9,609 bases of DNA from an uncultured Collinsella sp. (lineage in GTDB: Bacteria > Actinomycetota > Coriobacteriia > Coriobacteriales > Coriobacteriaceae), in the NCBI GenBank assembly GCA_902493985.1, contig CABURR010000068.1, positions 1 to 9,609 on the forward strand. Direction: 5' to 3'. Under the pieces are notes generated by a model, which saw nothing but the letters and a program-made list of their open reading frames with translations, was not told the origin of the DNA and ran no database searches. Shown here piece by piece: positions 6,656 to 9,609 of this stretch. Numbering within the stretch: position 1 is the first letter of the stretch; each line of letters opens with the position of its first letter. A program made the position numbers and the translations under genes.

Positions 6656-7951
6656 ATGGCACCAGCACTGTCCGATCTTCAACCGCAATCAGCGCCCAAG
6701 GCCACCGCGGCGGCGCAGACCGCTATCGGTGACGGTCTTGTTGCAGAAGCTCAGGCTTTTGCAGATGAGCTCGCTGCGTGGCGACACGATTTACATCAGA
6801 TGCCCGAGCTGGGTAATAGCCTCCCGCAGACCTCTACGTATATCCAAGCGCGCCTGACCGAGATGGACATCCCATTTGCTACGCTCGTCGATGGTTCCTG
6901 CGTTGTGGGCCTTGTCGGCGCCGGTGCCGCCGCGGCCCAAGGCAATGGCATCTGCACGAATGAGCAGGCCGGTACGGTCATCATGCTTCGTGGCGACATG
7001 GACGCCCTGCCCGTTGCCGAGGAATCCGGCGAGCCCTTTGCATCCACCAACGGCTGCATGCACGCTTGCGGTCACGATATGCACGCGACGGCGCTGCTTG
7101 GTGCGGCTCGTATGCTCAAAGCGCGCGAGGCAGAGCTTGTTGATGCCAACGCTACGGTTAAGTTGCTGTTCCAGCCGGGCGAGGAAACCTTTGAGGGTGC
7201 CCGCGCCGCCATCGCCGACGGTCTGCTGCAGAACCCGCGCCCTCAGGCGGCCTTTGCCATGCACGTTAACAGCCAATCGCCGCTCGGCCTGGTGCTCTAT
7301 GGGAGCCCGGCGCTTTCGGGCGTGTATGGCTTCCGCATCACGCTGCAGGGCAAGGGCGGCCATGGCTCGAGCCCCGAGATCTGCATCGACCCCATCACGA
7401 CCGGCGTCCATGTGCACCTGGCGCTTCAGGAGCTCATCGCTCGCGAGGTGCCGGCCGCCAAGGAGGTCGCACTGACCGTGGGTAAGTTTGCCGGTGGCCA
7501 AGCGGCCAACGTCATCCCGGATACCTGCGTGCTCGAAGGCACGCTGCGCGGCTTTGATGTTGAGCTCATGGCTCACCTCAAGACCCGCATCGCGGAGGTC
7601 GTTAACGGCGTTGCCGCAACATATCGTACGCCGGCGACCATCGAGACGCTTTCGGATGTTCCGCCGCTTGTACTCGACAGCGATATGACTCAGGCGTCGC
7701 TTGGCTACGTGGGCGCAGTGCTGCCCAAGGTGGCTTTCTTGCCGCTTTTCCATGCCATGGCGAGTGAGGACTTTGCGCTTATCTCGAGCGAGATTCCGAG
7801 TGCGTACTTTACCGTGGGCGCGGCCGTAACCGACACGGACGAACACTTTGCCCAGCACCATCCCAAGGCACGTTTTAACGATGCCGAGCTTCCTCTCGGC
7901 GCCGCGGCCTATACCGCCGTCGCTTTGGGCTATATCGCCGACCACCGGTAG
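6656..7951 (+). CDS. M20-family metal-dependent amidohydrolase
   Basis: Predicted 431-residue cytoplasmic hydrolase of the M20D (HipO/ILR1/AbgB-like) group, which cleaves amide bonds of N-acyl or N-aroyl amino acids and similar compounds using two metal ions. The metal-site motifs are visible: RGDMDALP (112-119), HACGHDMH (136-143, with Cys138 and His140), LFQPGEE (171-177, with the Glu pair at 176-177), His203 in AMHVN, and a C-terminal His in FAQHH (398-402). GKGGHGSSP (232-240) marks the start of the dimerisation domain, and MASEDFA (368-374) is the usual late motif. Length is typical apart from a polar insertion near residues 88-106 before the first metal motif. The ATG at 6656 is chosen over an in-frame upstream start because GGAGGG (6645-6650) lies five bases before it. 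The exact substrate is unknown; pairing with the MFS carrier downstream suggests scavenging. Confidence 0.9.
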   Translation: MAPALSDLQPQSAPKATAAAQTAIGDGLVAEAQAFADELAAWRHDLHQMPELGNSLPQTSTYIQARLTEMDIPFATLVDGSCVVGLVGAGAAAAQGNGICTNEQAGTVIMLRGDMDALPVAEESGEPFASTNGCMHACGHDMHATALLGAARMLKAREAELVDANATVKLLFQPGEETFEGARAAIADGLLQNPRPQAAFAMHVNSQSPLGLVLYGSPALSGVYGFRITLQGKGGHGSSPEICIDPITTGVHVHLALQELIAREVPAAKEVALTVGKFAGGQAANVIPDTCVLEGTLRGFDVELMAHLKTRIAEVVNGVAATYRTPATIETLSDVPPLVLDSDMTQASLGYVGAVLPKVAFLPLFHAMASEDFALISSEIPSAYFTVGAAVTDTDEHFAQHHPKARFNDAELPLGAAAYTAVALGYIADHR

Positions 7952-8034
7952 CACCCAACCTTGCCTTTCAAGCCTGCGGGCATGGCCGTAAGGCCTATGC
8001 CCTTGTCTTTCAAGGCAATCTTGGGCACTACCGG
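7945..8034. repeat. Long imperfect hairpin overlapping the amidohydrolase stop codon
   Basis: Four stacked helices fold this stretch: CCGGTAG (7945-7951) with CTACCGG (8028-8034), CCCAA (7954-7958) with TTGGG (8021-8025), TTGCCTT (7961-7967) with AAGGCAA (8012-8018), and an apical stem GGGCATGGCC (7978-7987) with GGCC/ATGCCC (7992-8002) around a GTAA loop. The first arm includes the TAG stop. No T-run follows, so it is unlikely to be a simple terminator. It may set the ratio of the two gene products, protect the upstream mRNA, or be a palindromic repeat. Confidence 0.6.
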
Positions 8035-8047
8035 CGCCCGGCGCCGG
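8031..8047. repeat. Perfect GC-rich palindrome competing with the preceding hairpin
   Basis: CCGGCGCC (8031-8038) and GGCGCCGG (8040-8047) form a perfect palindrome about a single C. Its left arm shares CCGG (8031-8034) with the outermost helix of the hairpin at 7945-8034, so both cannot be fully formed at once. It ends 17 bases before the Shine-Dalgarno site of the MFS gene. Confidence 0.5.
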
Positions 8048-8074
8048 CTATTCGTTTGTTAAATAAGGAGCAGT

Positions 8075-9379
8075 ATGTCCCAGCAGCGTAAGTTCTTCCC
8101 CGGCTGGCTCGTTGTGACCTCCGGCTTCGTGATCATGGCCACGTGCTACACGATTTTCGTCAACTGCATGAGCCTGTTCCAGCCGCTGATCGTCAGCGAC
8201 CTGGGCATTTCCCTTGCGCAGTACAACATCTCCAATGCCATCTCCACCGTGGTGAGTGTCGTGGGTTCGCTCGTTATCGGCCATGTTGCCGATAAGGTGA
8301 GTGGCCGCGTATTGGGCTCGCTCACCGTTATCGCTACCTCGGCGGTGCTTGCCGGCATGAGCTTTGTCGGTGAGCTGTGGCAGGTCTACGTGCTCTTTGC
8401 CGTCTCGGGCTGCTTCGCTGTGGCCTCGACCCGTCTGCTCATTAGCCTGGTGACCGCCAACTGGTTTACCGCCAAGCGAGGCCTTGCCATCTCCATCGCA
8501 CTTTCGGGCTCGGGCTTTGGCGGAGCCATTCTCTCGCCGATCGTGAGCTCGCTTATCGTGAGTGTGGGCTGGCGCTCTGCGTTCCTGGTACTCGCTGCCG
8601 TCTGCATTGTGGCGGCACTGCCCATCACGGCCTATTCCTTCCGCACCAAGCCTTCTGAGATCGGCCTTAAGCCGCTCGGCGAGAACCCGGGCGATCCGTC
8701 CATCTCGACGGCTGGCGACAAGGACGAGCACACGGCGCCCGAGGTTAGCGTCGGCTGGTCTCGTATCAAGAAGAGCCCGGCGTTTTGGCTGCTTGTCGTT
8801 GCCTTCCTCTTTATGGGCTTGGTCAATGGCGCCATCCTGCCCAACCAGGTCACCAACATGACGAGCGTTACCGTCAACGGTGCCAAGATCGTCACGGGCG
8901 GCCACGATCCCATGTGGGCGGGTACCGTGCTTTCGGCCTATATGGTCACCGTCGTTATCGCCAAAATTTCGCTCGGTGCGATCTATGACCGCTTTGGCCT
9001 GCGCTTTGGCAATATCCTTGGCTCCGTTGCGTGCATTATCGCCTGCGTGGCGCTGTGCTTCCCGACGACGGACCTCGGTCCTATAGTCGCCGCTGTGAGC
9101 TTTGGTATCGGAACGTGCATGGGCACCATCACGCCCACGATCGCGGCTTCCAAGCAGTTTGGCATGGCCGACCTTGGCAAGGTCACGGGAACCATCACCT
9201 CGCTCGAGATGGTCGGCGGCACCGTAGGTGCCATTGTCTCGGGCGTGCTGTTCGATGCCACGGGCTCCTTTGCGAGCACCTGGATCGTGTGCCTGGCGTG
9301 CTCCGTGGTCATGCTCGTGTTCCTGCTGGCATCCGAGCCCATCGCCGCCAAGCTGCGCGCGAGCGTGGCGGGGGAGTAG
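8075..9379 (+). CDS. Major facilitator superfamily transporter (MCT/OFA-like)
   Basis: Predicted 434-residue, 12-span secondary transporter in the inner membrane. The first half carries the loop 2-3 motif GHVADKVSGR (69-78), and the second half the equivalent GAIYDRFGLR (301-310). ANWFTAKRGLAISIALSGSG (128-147) resembles the span 4-5 region of monocarboxylate and oxalate/formate carriers, pointing to a carboxylate-type substrate, but this is a family-level guess. A hydrophilic cytoplasmic loop (about 190-232) joins the two halves. A polar extracytoplasmic loop (about 257-281) between spans 7 and 8 is longer than usual. The start is supported by AAGGAG (8065-8070) four bases before the ATG. 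No promoter is evident in the 123-bp gap after the amidohydrolase gene, so co-transcription is likely, perhaps modulated by the hairpins between them. Uptake of the amidohydrolase substrate is a reasonable hypothesis. Confidence 0.9.
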   Translation: MSQQRKFFPGWLVVTSGFVIMATCYTIFVNCMSLFQPLIVSDLGISLAQYNISNAISTVVSVVGSLVIGHVADKVSGRVLGSLTVIATSAVLAGMSFVGELWQVYVLFAVSGCFAVASTRLLISLVTANWFTAKRGLAISIALSGSGFGGAILSPIVSSLIVSVGWRSAFLVLAAVCIVAALPITAYSFRTKPSEIGLKPLGENPGDPSISTAGDKDEHTAPEVSVGWSRIKKSPAFWLLVVAFLFMGLVNGAILPNQVTNMTSVTVNGAKIVTGGHDPMWAGTVLSAYMVTVVIAKISLGAIYDRFGLRFGNILGSVACIIACVALCFPTTDLGPIVAAVSFGIGTCMGTITPTIAASKQFGMADLGKVTGTITSLEMVGGTVGAIVSGVLFDATGSFASTWIVCLACSVVMLVFLLASEPIAAKLRASVAGE

Positions 9380-9414
9380 ACGTCCGTCGCTCTTTTCTGT
9401 TTGCCCTGTTCTGT

Positions 9415-9478
9415 CCGTGGCCGCCTTGGAAGCCGAATGGATGCTCGTACCATCATTCGGTTTCCAAGGCGGCCACGG
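9415..9478. repeat. Long palindrome with 25-bp arms downstream of the MFS gene
   Basis: The arm at 9415-9439 (CCGTGGCCGCCTTGG and onward) pairs with 9454-9478 over 25 bp with a single G-T wobble (9432/9461). ATG (9441-9443) can add three pairs with CAT (9451-9453). It starts 35 bases after the MFS stop codon and probably protects or ends that mRNA, but no T-run follows, so it is not a standard intrinsic terminator. The single wobble would preserve RNA pairing, which hints at function in RNA. Confidence 0.7.
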
Positions 9479-9490
9479 GCCTACGAAATG

Positions 9491-9553
9491 GTCCCTTTTC
9501 CTCCGTCCCCAACAGATCACGTGATCCGAAGGGGACGGAGGAAAACGGATCAC
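9491..9553. repeat. REP-like palindromic repeat with GGGGACGGAGG core
   Basis: TTTTCCTCCGTCCCC (9496-9510) is perfectly complementary to 9531-9545. The loop holds the 12-bp palindrome of GATCAC and GTGATC (9515-9526). The right half is also bounded by its own perfect 8-bp repeat, GTGATCCG (9521-9528) with CGGATCAC (9546-9553). The corresponding left border (GGTCCC, 9490-9495) is degenerate. This two-unit plan and the TTGGGGACG core (minus strand) match the element at 143-198. Confidence 0.7.
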
Positions 9554-9567
9554 AAACAGCGGCGGCG

Positions 9568-9609
9568 CGTCTGGCCGAACGAGTCCCCATACCCTCGTTC
9601 GGTCAGACG
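9568..9609. repeat. Palindrome with 16-bp arms, cut by the window edge
   Basis: CGTCTGGCCGAACGAG (9568-9583) pairs with CTCGTTCGGTCAGACG (9594-9609) with one G-T wobble (9572-type position in the left arm against T9603). The loop is TCCCCATACC. The right arm reaches the last base, so the stem may extend beyond the window into the GC-rich bases before 9568. It is the third palindrome in a row after the MFS gene. Confidence 0.65.

Noticed and set aside
8048..9553. A 501-codon open frame on the minus strand opposite the MFS gene
   Set aside because: It is the complement of a clear transporter, has a low-complexity Arg/His/Asp-rich translation, and runs into the downstream palindromes.
1..9609. 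CRISPR arrays, tRNA or rRNA genes, transposase genes, toxin-antitoxin or defence genes
   Set aside because: No regularly spaced direct repeats, cloverleaf-like segments or matching protein motifs were seen on either strand.

Overview
The window looks like chromosomal DNA of a high-GC Gram-positive gut anaerobe, most likely a member of the Coriobacteriia such as Collinsella. That assignment is inferred from GC-rich codon use with AT-richer intergenic gaps, purine-rich Shine-Dalgarno sites, short GC-rich intrinsic terminators, and the mix of YhgE/Pip proteins, small transporters and peptidases. No rRNA, tRNA or species marker is present, so it is a guess from style. All five protein genes lie on the + strand.

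Layout. Positions 1-384 hold no convincing gene. They contain a large structured inverted repeat (2-99), a 20-bp-arm palindromic repeat with REP-like architecture (143-198), an operator-like dyad (248-277) next to a possible -10 box, and a second dyad in the presumed leader (312-353). Then come two directly abutting membrane-protein genes of the YhgE/Pip family (385-3165 and 3166-5355), clearly paralogous and translationally linked. A short gap carries an intrinsic terminator (5451-5489) with a promoter-like sequence just in front of it, followed by a DMT/EamA-family transporter (5557-6540) with its own intrinsic terminator (6553-6577). Next are an M20-family amidohydrolase (6656-7951) and an MFS transporter (8075-9379). 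The gap between them holds a large hairpin that begins inside the amidohydrolase stop codon and overlaps a second GC-rich palindrome. The last 200 bases carry three strong palindromes in a row, the last running off the window.

How the parts may work together. The two Pip-like proteins share the same plan: one N-terminal membrane span, a long extracytoplasmic Ala/Ser-rich helical region, and a C-terminal multi-span ABC-2-like membrane domain. They are probably made together and may form a hetero-oligomer in the envelope. The amidohydrolase and the MFS carrier are plausibly a scavenging pair (uptake of an acylated or carboxylated compound and its hydrolysis), but no substrate can be read from the sequence. 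The DMT transporter appears to be an independent unit.

The least ordinary part of the window is non-coding. Palindromic elements occur in several intergenic gaps. Two of them, near opposite ends, share a GGGGACG core and the same double-unit architecture. I found no clear evidence for a new defence or biosynthetic system; the YhgE/Pip pair and the palindromes are the parts most worth following up.
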